A DNA stretch of 64,000 nt from Tetracentron sinense (GCA_015143295.1 JABCRI010001355.1:26129-90128); one strand, 5' to 3'; counted from the first letter of the stretch, positions 34,080-46,957 are shown. The notes: generated by a model from the letters alone, not told the origin. Made by a program: numbers and translations.

Positions 34080-35804
34080 GGTTTACTCCTGAAGACAGTA
34101 GCGAAGCATGAGTCTAATTCGAATCCCTTCAAAATCCGACGTTGCATTTCATAATAGTAGGTATTTATTAAAGTCGAGCACATACATCAAGATACACACA
34201 TCAAGATACACATACCATAGCATAATAATATACTCTAAGGTTCCTAGTGAAGCCAAGATACAAGGTTGGTTGAGTTGCAACCGGTTATGGTCTAAGGCTA
34301 ACTCGTTAGTTGCTACTTAAGGGCAACAAATTCTCCTAAGAAGAGGTTGGACTCAAGCCCCTAACCTATGCGAGCACATCGTACATATCTAAGTACAATT
34401 AGAATAGTATAATTGTACAAGTAGTTTCCCTAGTGACGCTAAGCTTCACACTCGATTATGGTATTAACCGGCCACATACTTAAGACCTTAGCCAGTTTGA
34501 ACTAATACTAATGACTAATTCATCTAATTGAGTTGTTTAGGTGATGTCCTCTAAATCTAGTGACATGTATGATGCTTCTAAGATCTACATGATGCATGCG
34601 GAATATGTATGTGATGTTTTATGATATCTGTGTGATGTTCATGCCATGTATGAAATGTATGATGCTTATGTGATGCATGATGCCTATGCTATATATGATG
34701 CTCAAGATATGTATGAATGTGCATGCTACCCTTTGGAGTTAGAAATTCTTTATTATTTTTGGACTTGCATCATGTCTAGAACGTGCTGCAGAATGAACGG
34801 GCATCTGTATCTAGACTAGGACCGAGCACTGAGTCTAGGGCGTGCTGCAGGCACGCATCTAGAAACGTGCATCAGACATCCATGAGCTCATCCAAAAATT
34901 ATGTTTAATTGGGACTGAGCACTGGGTCTAAGACGTGCTGCAGAAAATGCGCAACTGTACTTAGAAGCGTGCATCGAGCATCCCTGGGTTGTTAAAATTA
35001 TATTTGTTCCTTGAGTTAAAACGTATTACTATCTATACCTGTTTCTACTAGTCGTGGGGCTTCATGGAATTATCGTCATACCATGATTGTGACTTATATT
35101 TCTTTGTGATGTAAGACGCATCTAGTATAGTTTAACAAGTTTAAAATTACACCAAATGCTCATAATATTACTTATCAAGCTTATGTCCCTATTTTCGTAA
35201 ACTCTAAATTTTTATTTATTTTTTTATTTATTTTTTTTTTACTAATCTTGTAAGACGAAGGAGAATTCTACTGTCTCACTCGGAAGGCTATTATTTACGA
35301 AGACCCCATAGTACAGGGTATGGCAAGGACCTACCACCATTTACCAACTCACACATAGTCTAAACTCCAGCTGGAGTATTACTCAACTCATAAGTCTAGC
35401 TGGGAATTAATTCCTAACACATTGGTTGTCACTTAGTACTTGACATATAGTATGCACACCACATTTAATGCCCCCTAACAATACCACACATAATAGTATA
35501 AGTACATTGTACGCACACCATATAGCATATAACACCATATAACAATACTACATACAAAGTATAGTACCATCATATTCATCTCGTCAAGTCATCAGAGTAA
35601 ATGTAATATTATACCTTGGTGTTCTAGCGTTTCTAAGACCTGTGCTTGGTTGGAGCAACCCTTTTAGATTAAGACTAACGTTTAGTCTCACACTTAGAAC
35701 AAGACTCACTTCCGACTTACTTCCATCCTAACTTGTTTCCCAACATATGCTCTTGTCAAGCCGTGGTATAAGATTCTAAGTCACCCTAGAGACCTAAAGC
35801 CTAA

Positions 35805-35816
35805 GCTTTGATACCA
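35805..35816 (-). other. Primer binding site of INT2 (tRNA-iMet)
   Basis: Minus strand TGGTATCAAAGC, the same variant as in INT1, next to LTR3. Confidence 0.9.
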
Positions 35817-36103
35817 CTTTTGTAACGCCCGAAAATACCCCCTAGGAGTTAGGATACTTTGGCGACGTGACCTAACCTTAAATCAACCTGCAAAACACCC
35901 ACAGATCATATACAATAGAGGATAACAGCGAAAGCATAACTATAAGACACAACGGAAGTCTAACAGACCTCTAAGTATATACACATGGTCCAAGTTTTAA
36001 TACAAAGAAATCAAAACAAAGAAATTGCGGACATGCCCGCCAAAATACATGGATATAATCGCTCATGCTCACCCACATCTATTCACTCAGAATCTATCAC
36101 CAC

Positions 36104-36223
36104 CTAATAGTAACCCTCTACCGGAGGTTCCTCCATAGGTTTCACAACGCATTCCTCTTCTACCCAATGGCTCGGAGTACAGATACCATAAGGAGCAGCC
36201 GCTCCACTATCACCTGCCGACAT
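36104..36223 (-). CDS. Conserved LTR small ORF, LTR3 copy
   Basis: 39 codons, ATG at 36223-36221; same as LTR1 and LTR2. Confidence 0.5.
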   Translation of the reverse strand: MSAGDSGAAAPYGICTPSHWVEEECVVKPMEEPPVEGYY

Positions 36224-36528
36224 AAGAAGTACGGCTGAGCATGGAATACTCAGCGGGTACCGAATACTAACCAACAGTCATAGCAACATAGCAATATAGA
36301 ATTAGAATAAAGCAGGAAACAGTTCATACAATTAACAGGGAAAAAAATCAGTTTATAGTTCATGCTGTAATCATATCTAAGTCGGAAAAACTCTTGAAAT
36401 CATCTCGCTTGACCTTGTCGAGTGTGTCTAATCATGCGTGCTTTCTTGGAAATTGAACATGCTCGTGTACTTGTGATGTCGGAGCAAAACATATCTTAGG
36501 ATATGCTCTACCCCTACGCTGAAATGGC

Positions 36529-36752
36529 ATGCCTAGATGCCGTTCATAGACCGTCGCAACTAGCATCCCTATGCATGAACCGTGTATGCCTAGCTGCCGT
36601 TCATAGACCGTCGCAACTAGCATCTCTATGCATGAACCATGTATGCCTAGCTGCCGTTCATAGACCGTCGCAACTAGCATCTCTATGCATGAACCATGTA
36701 TGCCTAGCTACCGTTCATAGACCGTCGCAACTAGCATTTCTATGCATGACAT
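36529..36752. repeat. 57-bp minisatellite, LTR3
   Basis: Four units in the same slot as in LTR1 and LTR2. Confidence 0.85.
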
Positions 36753-38534
36753 GCCATACCATGCTATGCGTATCATGCAATGCTATGCTATGCGTGTAAT
36801 GCGAGGGGATGGGAGACCCTTCCCTATGCAATGCATGCATGTCTCGTCCTTGCTAAAAGCGAAGGGCAACATATCATAGGATATGCCCCACCTCTACATC
36901 CCGTCCTTAAAACATCGGTAAGTCATGTCATTTCATGTCGTGCTCGTGGGATCGTGTACATACTTGCATTTGAAATTAAATATGATAAATTGGGGTGATT
37001 CACAAAGCATAGCATATCACAATTGAAGCAAGTAATAATTTTCACATTTTAAAAAACGCAAGAAACACACTAACATAAGCCCTAACAATTTCATGGGTAA
37101 TTAGGCGTGCACTCCCTTAATTTATCATTCATTTTATTCACCTTGGCATTTCATCAAACATAGAGTGTGTTCATTAATTACTTAAACCTAAATCATGCTT
37201 TTCTAGGTGGGTTATACTCACATCACACTTGTATGTTTATTATTAGTACAATGCCCTTCCCCATTCATTCATTACATCATCCACACGGCATCCATTCGCC
37301 AACATCCATCTCCATTTACCATACATACCATCCATCTCATAACATACATATATATATATATGAAGGAAAACAAGAAGAAATAAAGGAAAAGAGAAGATAT
37401 AACTAGGAGGGTAGTAAGGAGTACCGACCTTGAAGAGATGAGGAAGAAATCCCTCTTCCAAACGACCGTGAGTTGCTGCCCTAGCTTGGAACACGATCTC
37501 CGCACGAGCTTGAGCCGAGATCTTGAAGGAAAATGTGCTTGAGGATGATCTAGGGTCTCAAACCCCTTTGATTTCTCTTCAAAATGGAAACCTAGGTTTT
37601 GGAAAACCCCTTTCCTCTTCTCTCCCTCTCAAAATATGGCTAAGGGTGTTTATGAACACCCTTGGCTCGAGCCAACGCTTAAAAATAAGGGTGGAGTGGC
37701 CAAAAGACCAAAAAACCCCTAAAAATTTTCTGAAAATCGCGTAGGACCGATAGATGACCGATCTACCAGTAGTGGGCCGATCGATCGGTGCTTATGACCG
37801 ATCTCTCGGTAGTGGACCGAGCTCTCGGTATTGACTGGTGCTGCAAAACACACTTCAGTATTTTGGCTATAACTTTTGAGTCGGAGTTCCGATTTTGATG
37901 ATTCAACTTGCGTTGGATTCATCTTTCGAAGAGTAACAACTTTTATGTTTTGAAGAAATTCTAATTCTTCTTTATTCATAGACAAAAATGCCCCTAAAGT
38001 TGACTGGTCTGTAATGGGTTGCGACAGCCCAGATTTGCAGCTGACCCGATTTTGGAAATCCTACTTTTGACTCGACCCCGACTCAAAATCAGGGAAAGTG
38101 ATCAACATGAACCTTGAAGAGGGTTCTAATACCTTTCCAAAAATTCAGTTATCACTCGATTCTGAATAACGACGACTAAAGTAGAGCCCTTTAAAGTTGG
38201 GGAAATTGCCGAAACATACCTTTTCGACACCTAGAATACCTCGAGGGTTTTCACACTCTTTTCCTTTGTGTCTAACACCCTAATCACACCTCATAAATCA
38301 TTCTCCATAGGTTTTCATCCCACCTAGGTGATCATTGAATTCACACCGATAAGCATGAGAGGCCCTAGCCTCTTTATGCCTCGTGCACTAGCACTATTCA
38401 CCTCACTTTCCAATTACAACCTAATTTATAATAATGGCCTTTGGCCCTTCCAATACTAGTGCCCTCGGCATTATTCACTCACATGAACAGTGCTTGCACA
38501 TGGACTGGGCTTGTAGAAAATCCAGGGCGCTACA

Positions 38535-38768
38535 ATACTATTGACTCGGCTCAATTACACTCATAACTTAAAATTGAATTATGGTGGGAACACCTTCTTA
38601 GTTGTTCTAAGTGGTAGGAGTGTATTTCAATAGGGGGTGGAACAACTATTGAGTCCTGCTATTGACATGCCAATCAATTTAAATAAATAATGTGGATAAA
38701 AGACCCAAAAAATTGTGACGGGAATAGGGAGAGTGATAAATTAGGGAAAGTTTTTGCTTATATATATA
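38535..38768. other. AT-rich host sequence
   Basis: Continuation of the sequence left of 14963. No gene or clear repeat was recognised. Confidence 0.4.
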
Positions 38769-39147
38769 CTAGCGGGTGGCACGTGCGATGCACGTGAGAG
38801 CAAGGGGAAGGAGTTAACGACACCCGATTGAATTCGCTAGTGGCACGTGCAATGCACGGGAGAGTGAGGGAAAGAAGTTAACCATAATTAATAGGAATTA
38901 AAAGCAGCATGTGTTAACCCACTGGTGTGATTGAACTCTCCCCGAGGTCAATCGCGATTGGCTGTGATTCTAAATAGATAGATGGCAAGGAGTGGTTTAG
39001 GAATTAAAGTAAAACATTAAATCAAAGGTAAGGGTGTTTTGGGGATTAAAGTAAAACATTAAATCAATATTTTGTTTCTATATAAGGGTAATTTGAGAAT
39101 TTCAAAAAAATCATCTATGCATGCCTCTCACATTATAATAGTAAAGA
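38769..39147 (-). mobile_element. Non-autonomous Helitron, copy A
   Basis: On the minus strand it starts TCTTTACTATTATAATG (39147) and ends with the hairpin CACGTGC-ATC-GCACGTG followed by CCACCCGCTAG (38769). The flanking bases are A and T on that strand, as expected for Helitron insertion between A and T. An internal second copy of the terminal hairpin region is present at about 38842-38862. 379 bp, no coding. Confidence 0.8.
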
Positions 39148-39764
39148 TATATATATATATATTTTATTTTATTTTGAATTTATACGATTAGGCCACAACC
39201 CCGGTTTGCAAGATTAGTATATGTTCTATGATATGGGATGGGTGGATATTCAACCGTCACACCCTCTTGAGACTTGATCCCGGATCAGACGAGTGGTTTC
39301 ATGGACACATTACTAATAGGGCAAGCATTGCTTCCTTACTTCTGATTATCCAAAGGAAAGCCAATCCCCTAAGGGCACCTTCCTCTGCGCATTTTACATG
39401 GGTTGCGATCCGGATCCGGATATTTACATATGTCTTATAGACGATAGTTTATCGTCTATAAGCTCCACACAGAAGTTGGCTTCTGAGTTTTGAGGATACG
39501 GAAGGAGTCAGAAGTCCCCTACCTAAATATCTAACATCTTTTAGCCAAAACAAACGCCTGCCACTTTCCTCTGCACTGACCTACGGTGGGTTCCGGCGTT
39601 TTTTCCGGTACGTTTCAAAAATTACTCATTTCGGGCCACCGGGAACCAGCCAAACATCCCAATGCTTACTTGTCTATACAGATTTCAATAGTTCTTAGCT
39701 TCTGTTTGGGAATATATGTTTATGAAAATCCCATTAAAATTTTGAGCTTTCACTTTCCTTGCAG
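39148..39764 (+). promoter_or_regulatory. Upstream region and probable first (untranslated) exon of the PPR gene
   Basis: A probable non-coding exon ends at 39607 (TTTTCCG|GTACGT) and its intron ends at 39764 (TTGCAG|GATG). A perfect inverted repeat is at 39434-39462. A (TA)n run is at 39147-39160. No definite TATA box was assigned. Confidence 0.4.
39434..39462. other. Perfect 13-bp inverted repeat upstream of the PPR gene
   Basis: The left arm CTTATAGACGATA (39434-39446) pairs completely with the right arm at 39450-39462 around a 3-base loop. Confidence 0.8.
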
Positions 39765-39765
39765 G

Positions 39766-42700
39766 ATGCTTAGCTTGAGATACTCTCCGGAAATTATAAC
39801 AAGAAGAGTGGAATCAATCCACATATCAGGAAATTTACGGGGTGTAGTGGTAAGTTTCTGACGAAATTCTAGATTTTTTTAGTTTTTTCTATAGAAATGA
39901 TGTTTAGCTTTGTAATTCATCACTATTAGTTGGGAATTTTCTATTTAAGTTAATGTTTTGGATGTTTTTCATATACAATAATGTCGAGAATTCTCAGGTA
40001 TGTGCTGCAAAAGGGCCACGACCGAGATATCCCCGAGTATGGAAATCCAAAAATAAAATTGGGACAATCTCCAAATCAGAGAAGCTTGTTGAATGTGTAA
40101 GGTTTTTATTTATTTACACATGCTATTCTTATTTTCTTAGTGGTATTGATAATTTAGAAGGCTGCCCATTTTAGATAATTCGGAAGCAACCATTGTGCTA
40201 AATCAAGTTTTCTTGATTGAAATGAACACTTAAGAAAAATTTATGAACTATAATTTTTATTTCTGTTGGTTCTTTTAACATTTGCATTGGCCATGCTTAT
40301 GTAGATAAAGGGGTTGTCTAATGTTAAGGAGGAGGTTTACGGGGCTCTTGATTCTTTCATTGCTTGGGAACTGGAGTTCCCTTTAATTACAGTGAAGAAA
40401 GCTTTGAAGACGCTTGAGAATGGGCATGAGTGGAAGAGGATAATTCAGGTATTGTTGATCATTTTTGGTTCTTTTTCATGGCCTTAGTAATGATTACTAC
40501 ACTTATTAACAGTATAATAAGTACATGGCATATGGGGTTGTAGGTAACGAAGTGGATGTTAAGCAAAGGTCAAGGAAGAACGATGGGAAGCTATTTCACA
40601 TTATTAAATGCTTTAGCACAGGATGGGAGACTTGAAGAAGCTGAAGAACTTTGGATGAAAGTATTTTCTGAGAATTTGGAAAGCTTACCCCGTTATTTCT
40701 TTGACAAAATGATGTCAATCTACCATAGCAGGGGCATGCACGACAAGATGTTTGAGGTATTACACTGTCATCCTGTTGTTAGTTTTGTTGGTTGATATAA
40801 CAGATCTGTCATCTTACTATTCTTGTAGATGATGCATTTAAAAAAATTGTTATTGCATGGTTCTAATGCTTTTGAACTTGTATATTTGAGTTTTGAAGCC
40901 TTGAGCTTCCCATGAAAGCTGATACTTGAAGATGCTTCCAGTGTATGCTGCGAACACGATGATGTTTCCTTCATGATCAATGAAACATAAAGATTAGTGT
41001 ACTAAAATTCCGGTCACTGCCGTTTAAGTTTAAACTTATGTGCAAGTATTCAATGTAAGCCATGCGTTGTCATTGTTATGTAAATCACTAAATTGTGGGG
41101 ACAAACAAGGTTTTATGAGAAAATCTAACGATAACAAATCAAACATATTATAGAGTATTTATGATTTACGAGTGGGAAGTTATGTTCACTCTGGTGCCAC
41201 CTATGCTTGAATGGGTCATGGCTTTTAAAGTTTGCATTATCTCCAGTTCTAGCTTCGTATATTCCTCATTATTTGGTAAAATTAAGTTGTGTTCGTGATT
41301 AGAGAGGCTTTCACTGTCTTTTACACAACCCAATTATGAGCTCCATTTGAAAAAAAATATAGATCTATTATTTAAGCATATGATGCATATAATGGTTATA
41401 TGTGTTTCATGTACACATATAGGTCATTTGGTATGACAATGTGCCTGCAGAAATAGTTGAAGAGTCCATGCAGTTTTGTACTGATTTGACAACATTAAGG
41501 AGTCCAACAAGGTCTTCTCTGTATATGATATATGTATTTTCTGCTAATCAACAACTTGTCACTTGCGAGACTTCCCGTTCGCCTTCAAATAGGGTCCCTT
41601 GGGCATTCTTTATGGGATTCTTGTATTAAATCATATATTTCAGAGAATAGGCTAGAAAGTGCTCTCCCTTTTCTTCCTTTCTAATTTTTCTCCTCTTTGT
41701 AAGATTAGAGATTATAAGACCCCAAAACGACCTTGAGATGGCTTACCCAAATGCAATTAATCTCCCATTCTATTATTTTTTAAAATTTTTTTTTTTTTTT
41801 TGTTTCTCGACCTTGCTTGGTTAATATCTCCTAGCCTCTTAGTTTTGTTGAGCATGTTGCTCATATTTCCGAAGAGTCGGTTGACCGTATGGACCCAAGG
41901 TCGGTCGACCGGTTAGTGTTTAGTCCGGATTTGGCAAGTTGCGCAAATCTAGGACTTTCTAATTGTCCAGGACTCTGATATAGGCTTATATATATAGGTA
42001 TAGGGTTTAAGTGTTGAGGAATAGAACGTGATAAACACTCTAGGTCTTGGAGAAAGGTTTGAGGAAAGCAGATAGGGATTCTTTTTTTGGGTTCTTTCAG
42101 AAGCTGACTTGGGAGGGGGTGTACAAGGGTCTCTGAGCTTGGGTTTGGGTTTAATATGAGAAGAGAGAGTGTTCTTCTATTGGTTTCTCAAGGTTTCTCG
42201 AGTGAAGAAGTAATCGGATCTTGACCCGTTGACGTAGGCAAGGTTATTTGCCGAACCACGTATATCTCATGTTCTTTTTTGTTTTTTCTTTGTGTGTATT
42301 ATTGTTTACATTTTTGTTGGATCTGTTCTGTTGATCCCTTCCACCAAGGGTTTTCTCCACGGGTAAGAAAGTTGGTTTAACTTCCGCTCCCAACAAGAAG
42401 TATTAGAGTACTAGGGATATTTTTCAATGGAGTTGAAAATTTTTGAGCAACTTTCTGTGGAGAAGTTTGATGGAAAATGGAGCTTCAATTTGTAACAAAT
42501 GAGAGTGAAAGACATCCTAGTTCAACGCGGCCTGACAAGGGCATTAAAGAAGGAATCCGGTAAGCCGAAAAATATGTCTGAAGCAGATTGGAAAGACATT
42601 AAGGCGAAAGCAGTCAGCACAATACTCCTCTGTCTTGTGGATATTGTGATGTTCAGCGTTATGGATGAAGAACTAGCACCAGAACTCTAGCAGAAATTGG

Positions 42701-45700
42701 AAAAGCTCTACATCAGAAAAGAGCCTGGCCAACAAGTTATATCTGAAGAGGCAGTTGCATTCTTTAAAGATGGTGAAATCATAATCAGGTTTTGTTTGCT
42801 CAGGAAAGAGGATGGGACTTGGAGAGAGGATCTGAAAAAGGCAGAGCAAGATCCAAATTCAAAAGAAAAGGCATGGTTCAGTGCTATCATTGCAAGGAAT
42901 TAGGGCAATTCAAAAGGGAGTGTCTACTACTACTAGCTCATGGGAAGAATGGTTTTTCCAGAGGGGATTCTTCTGCGGCAATAGGACAGGACAAAGGTGA
43001 ATACATTGAAGATGCTCTCACAGTCTCTAAAGGTATGGAAAATTCTTTTAGTGAGTGGAAAATTCTTGGGTGATGGATCTAAGTATGCAATCACTGAGTT
43101 TGGAACAGTAAATATAAAGATGTTTGGTAGAGTGGTTCGGACTTTGGAAGGGGTAGCTTATGCCCCTAAGTTGTAAAGAAATCTAATTTCTCTAGGCTAG
43201 TTGGTCTCCAAGGGCTGTAGCTACACAACTGGAGGTGGCGTTCTCAAAATTATGTGGGGATATTTGGTTTTGATGAAGGGGAAGAAGTGTGATAATTTGT
43301 ATCTCTTGGATGAGAATATAGTTGTAGGTGAAGCTTTTATAAGATCTGTAGGAAATCGGAAATCGGATGTTGTGCAGAGGGTAGGAAGCTTACTTAGGTT
43401 CTCTTTCGCAGTCGGTGCAGAGACGATCAGACGAGTATTCCAGTGGGTTTCCGAAAGGAAGGAGATGGTGAGGTGCCTTCAGCGAAGAGGACATGTCTAT
43501 GTCCTCGTCCGGGGTTCTTCTAGATGAGAGGACGGTTGTTGGGTACACATGTGCATTTAGTCGCGTTTGATTGAATCAGGTGGATGGCATTCCGGTGTGA
43601 TTCGAGGGTGTGTATAGCTGGTGGGTTTTAAGGCCAAATGGTTGTTTGCAGTATTTGCAAACGATTTTTTAGAATCATGAGAGATTCTGGTTCGAGGTGG
43701 AGATGTATCCCAGACATAGGTGATGCAGTGTTCTATCTTGGAGACTTGTTTGGTGATTAGCAAGTTGGTTCTCTCGGTTTTGGTCGTGGCATTCGGTCTA
43801 AGGTGGATGATGCTATGGCATGGTTTGAAGTTTTTGCAGTTTTCGCGAAGGTGGAGATTGTTGAGCATGTGGCTTAAATTTCCGAAGAGTTGGTCACTCG
43901 GACCCAAGGTCGGTCGACCAGTTATTGTGGAATAGGTGCGTTTAGTCCGGATTTGGCAAGTTGCACAAATCTGGGACTTTCTAATTGTCTGGGACTCTAA
44001 TTTAGGTTTATATATATGTGAATATAGGTCTAGGGTTTCAGTGTGGAGGACTAGAACGTGATAAACACTCTAGGTCATGGAGAAAGGTTTGAGGGAAGGA
44101 GATAAGGATTCTTTTTCTGGTTCTTTGAGAAGGTGACTTGAGATGGGTGTGCAAGGGTCTCTGGGCTTGGGTTTGGGTTTAATTTGAGAGAGGAGAGAGT
44201 GTTCTTGTACTGGTTTCTCAAGGTTTATCGAGTGAAGAAGTAATTGGATCTTGGCCCGTGGACGTAGGCAAGGTTATTTGACGAACCACATATATCTTGT
44301 GTTCTTTTTTTTTTTTTCTTTGTGTATGTGCTTGTTTACTTTTCCGTTAGATCAGTTCTATTGATCCCTTCCACCAATGATTTTTCCACTCGTAAGAAAG
44401 TTGGTTTAACTTCCGCTCCCAACAAGTTTGGTACTACCGATTAATCGAAGATCATTATCTATCTAGAGCTACAACGATGAAGATGACACTTCCAAATCAA
44501 AGTGATGTATATTGAGGGCTTGCTAATGAAAATTTCTCTAGTTCTTAGAAGGAAATAGAACTCTCAATGTGACTGCAAGACATTTTACTCCCTCCACCAA
44601 GAACATACATATAGTTAGGGGTGTTAGACTAGAATACTGGTTATATTTCGTAATTCTTAGTTACTTGCATAGTATTTTTTCCTAGGTTATTTTGTTATAT
44701 TGTAGTTGTACATATTGGGTGTAAATTTATAGTTATATCTTCATATTGACAATCACTTATTAACCTATCATTCTCATTTCATAGTCAATCTTTTTTCCAT
44801 TACTTATGAAATTGCTTCTAACTTGTTTCCTAGTTTATTGATCTCTTCTTGCTCATTTTTTCAAACACATTATACTCACTTCCTAAAACGTGTCTTGCTC
44901 GCTTTCCCAATCTTTTATGCTTCCTTGGTCACTTCTTAATCGTCTCTCGCTTCTCGTTTCCCAAGGATTTTAGGAGCCTCGCTTCCTAATTCTCGCTTTG
45001 GTAACTATGACAAAAACGTTGCACACAGTATTAAGTACATGCTGCTTACTCCTCACTCTCCCTTCCAAATGCAATTTTTCTACTTGTGTTAATTCTCATA
45101 GTTACCAAAGTGAGAAGCTCGAAGCGGGAAGCGAGGTTCAAAATATTCTTAAGAAATGGGAAGCGAGAAATAAGACATATATACGTGCATCATACCCATT
45201 ATATTAGGATGGTCAACCATATCTTAAAATTAAAGTTTATCTTACATGAGATATTTGTGGAGAAGTAGGTATCTTAAGATTCAATCCAATGATACTTGCT
45301 AAACATTTACACCTAGGTTGTAGACTCAAGTCTATCCCATTAGCTCCTAGATACATAGCCTTATTTGACTACTAAATAAGACATGATGGAAGCTAGCTTC
45401 CTAGAATCGAGTATGGAAAACGAACTTCTTGGGAAGTGAGCATCCCACCTTGTACATAACTTCCCTGCAACTATGCAATTATTCTTACAAATGCAGTCAT
45501 ATCTATTTCCAAGTGGCCTTTTGTCATTATATTGGCAATTTGGTTTACAATAATTGATACAACTTTTCTCTCTTATTTTAAGCACTTATTGTAATAAAAT
45601 ATTAGTTGATCATGATGTGCGCGGTCAAATTAAAACATCTCGATATGTGTGTTATCACTAGGCTTAAAAGTGTTTATTTGCATATGCTAGAACTGAAAAC

Positions 45701-46478
45701 CCTTTGGACAGTTTCAATCACTGGCATCTAAGAGAACTGGATGGCTCTAAGATATACGTATTTATCCAAAAAACTTTAAACTGGAGAAGAGATTCACATA
45801 ATGAGATATATGTTTTCTCATTATTCTTGATCAATCTGAACTAAGAAGTGGAAGACCAATCAGTTCTTAACAGAACTTGAAAAATTCTTTTAGTCGGCTC
45901 AAAGGTCGATCTTGCATGTGCTATTTATTCTACTTTCCTATTTACAAGCCCATAATCCCTTGTGTTTCAGGGTCCATGTCAGTAAACTTAAATTCTTCTT
46001 TTCTGGTAGATTGGTAGTTAGATTAACCACATCAACTATAATTAAGCTTTTGGGGTTTCATTTCAGAGTTTTTTTTTATAAAACTTGATAGTGGTTCATG
46101 TTGGATGGTTCAAATTTTACTGAATCAAGTGATCTTTTTATTTTTTTAAAATTTCTGTTGTAGATATTTGCTGACATGGAGGAGCTTGGTGTCCGACCAA
46201 GCATTTCAATTGTGTCTATGGTCGGAGAAGCATTCAAGAGGTTGGGTATGCTGGAGAAGTATGATAAGTTAATAAAGAAGTACCCCCCACCAAAATGGGA
46301 GTTTCGATACATAAAAGGGAAACGTGTTAGGATTCGATCGAAACGCTTAAATGAATTTGATGAGGAGGCAAACAAGGGTGTAAACGAGTCCGATGAGGAA
46401 GCTGACACGAATTCAAATGAATTTGATGACAGAAGTTTAAATGAAGTCAATGAGGAAGCTAGCAAAAACTCTTCTTGA
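39766..46478 (+). CDS. PPR protein gene, At4g18975/EMB1417-like, five coding exons
   Basis: Coding exons: 39766-39849, 39998-40096, 40305-40448, 40544-40756 and 46164-46478. All junctions have GT...AG and are in phase 0, giving 284 codons plus TGA, about the length of the Arabidopsis homologue. Exon 2 carries [18 protein letters not shown]; exons 3-4 carry [21 protein letters not shown] and the PPR-type helices [25 protein letters not shown]; exon 5 carries [17 protein letters not shown], then [17 protein letters not shown] and an acidic repeat-like tail rich in NEFDEEA. The family is short PPR proteins of organelles, presumably RNA-binding. The N-terminus is short and basic; an upstream exon could extend it. 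The last intron is 5.4 kb and holds a copia element. Confidence 0.85.
41846..44424 (+). mobile_element. Decayed, internally deleted Ty1/copia element, TSD AGTTT
   Basis: AGTTT occurs at 41841-41845 and 44425-44429. The LTRs are 41846-42395 and 43859-44424, both starting TGTTGAGCATG and ending CTCCCAACA; they differ at many sites, so the insertion is old. Both LTRs contain a GGTCGGTCGACC palindromic stretch. The primer site after 42395 is a decayed iMet type. Only gag and the start of the pre-integrase region remain. Confidence 0.9.
42427..43340 (+). pseudogene. Copia gag and pre-integrase remnant
   Basis: The frame starts with ATG at 42427 ([18 protein letters not shown]) and is stopped at the position of the conserved Trp. 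It continues from 42499 with [18 protein letters not shown], typical of copia Gag. After deletions and frame changes there is a decayed zinc knuckle [14 protein letters not shown] (His replaced by Gln) at about 42873-42915. At 43085-43340 comes a stretch like the GAG-pre-integrase domain (YLLDE-type motif). Protease, integrase and reverse transcriptase are missing. Confidence 0.8.
44931..45173. repeat. Foldback with GAAGCGAG repeats in the PPR intron
   Basis: The left arm 44931-45009 and right arm 45097-45173 are imperfect inverted copies (core CATAGTTACCAAAG and its complement), with GAAGCGAG words repeated in each arm. Probably a degenerate MITE. Confidence 0.5.
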
Positions 46479-46957
46479 TAAGCCAGAGGCTCTCTGTGTC
46501 TCCTTTATCTTCTTAAATTGATTGAGCTGAATTTGTGTCAGATGAACACCAGCATCAGATTGGAAGGACACCCTCCCTTCTGCTTTCCCGCTTGTGAACA
46601 CACATCCAAGGGACTTTGTCCTGCCATCAGATCTACTACTGTAACCATTGAATCCATTATATTCCTTTGGGGAATTATCTGAAGATATGAGGGTTTGAAT
46701 TACTGAGTTGGGTTGTGCTCCAAGAGTTCTTGTTTTAAGACCTATTGACTCTGTTTCTAGCCTCCCCTGCTATTTGCATTGTATATATGACAGGTAAGTA
46801 GGATGCCTTCTTGTTTTCCACTGGAGTGAATAGTCATAGTAATAATGAAATAATTGAAAATGAAGGAATGAAGAAACAAGATTCTTACTGCAGATTTCAA
46901 ATATTTTGGATAACGCATTGGGGGAGAATGATGATATATCATGAAACTTGGGCATTG
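46479..46957 (+). other. Probable 3' untranslated and downstream region of the PPR gene
   Basis: No ORF of note. No clear AATAAA signal was found, only AT-rich sequence around 46640-46800. Confidence 0.35.

Larger units (their letters stand above)
33041..35820 (-). mobile_element. INT2: second internal region of the array
   Basis: Collinear with INT1 from polypurine tract to primer site (35805-35816) with scattered substitutions and small indels. The (T)n-rich run near 35210-35245 differs from its INT1 counterpart. Confidence 0.9.
14963..38534 (-). mobile_element. Non-autonomous Ty3 element with three LTRs and two internal regions (TSD ATACT)
   Basis: ATACT flanks the unit at 14958-14962 and 38535-38539. 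On the plus strand the order is LTR1 (14963-15080 continued at 24946-27541), INT1 (27542-30316), LTR2 (30317-33040), INT2 (33041-35820), LTR3 (35821-38534). LTR1 and LTR3 are both 2714 bp and LTR2 is 2724 bp. Each INT has a polypurine tract at its left and a tRNA-iMet primer site at its right, so the element reads leftwards. Each INT carries only a defective gag and no pol. LTR1 was later split by the Tekay element at 15081-24940. Confidence 0.9.
35821..38534 (-). mobile_element. LTR3 of the non-autonomous array
   Basis: 2714 bp, starting TGTAACGCCCG and ending AGGGCGCTACA, followed by the TSD ATACT. The minisatellite is at 36529-36752 and the palindrome cluster at 37745-37832. As the array reads leftwards, this is its 5' LTR. 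Confidence 0.95.
40757..46163 (+). other. Large last intron of the PPR gene
   Basis: The donor is TTTGAG|GTATTA and the acceptor TGTTGTAG|ATATTT. Besides the copia element (41846-44424) and a foldback (44931-45173) it is AT-rich sequence without recognised genes (40757-41840, 45180-46160). Confidence 0.8.
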
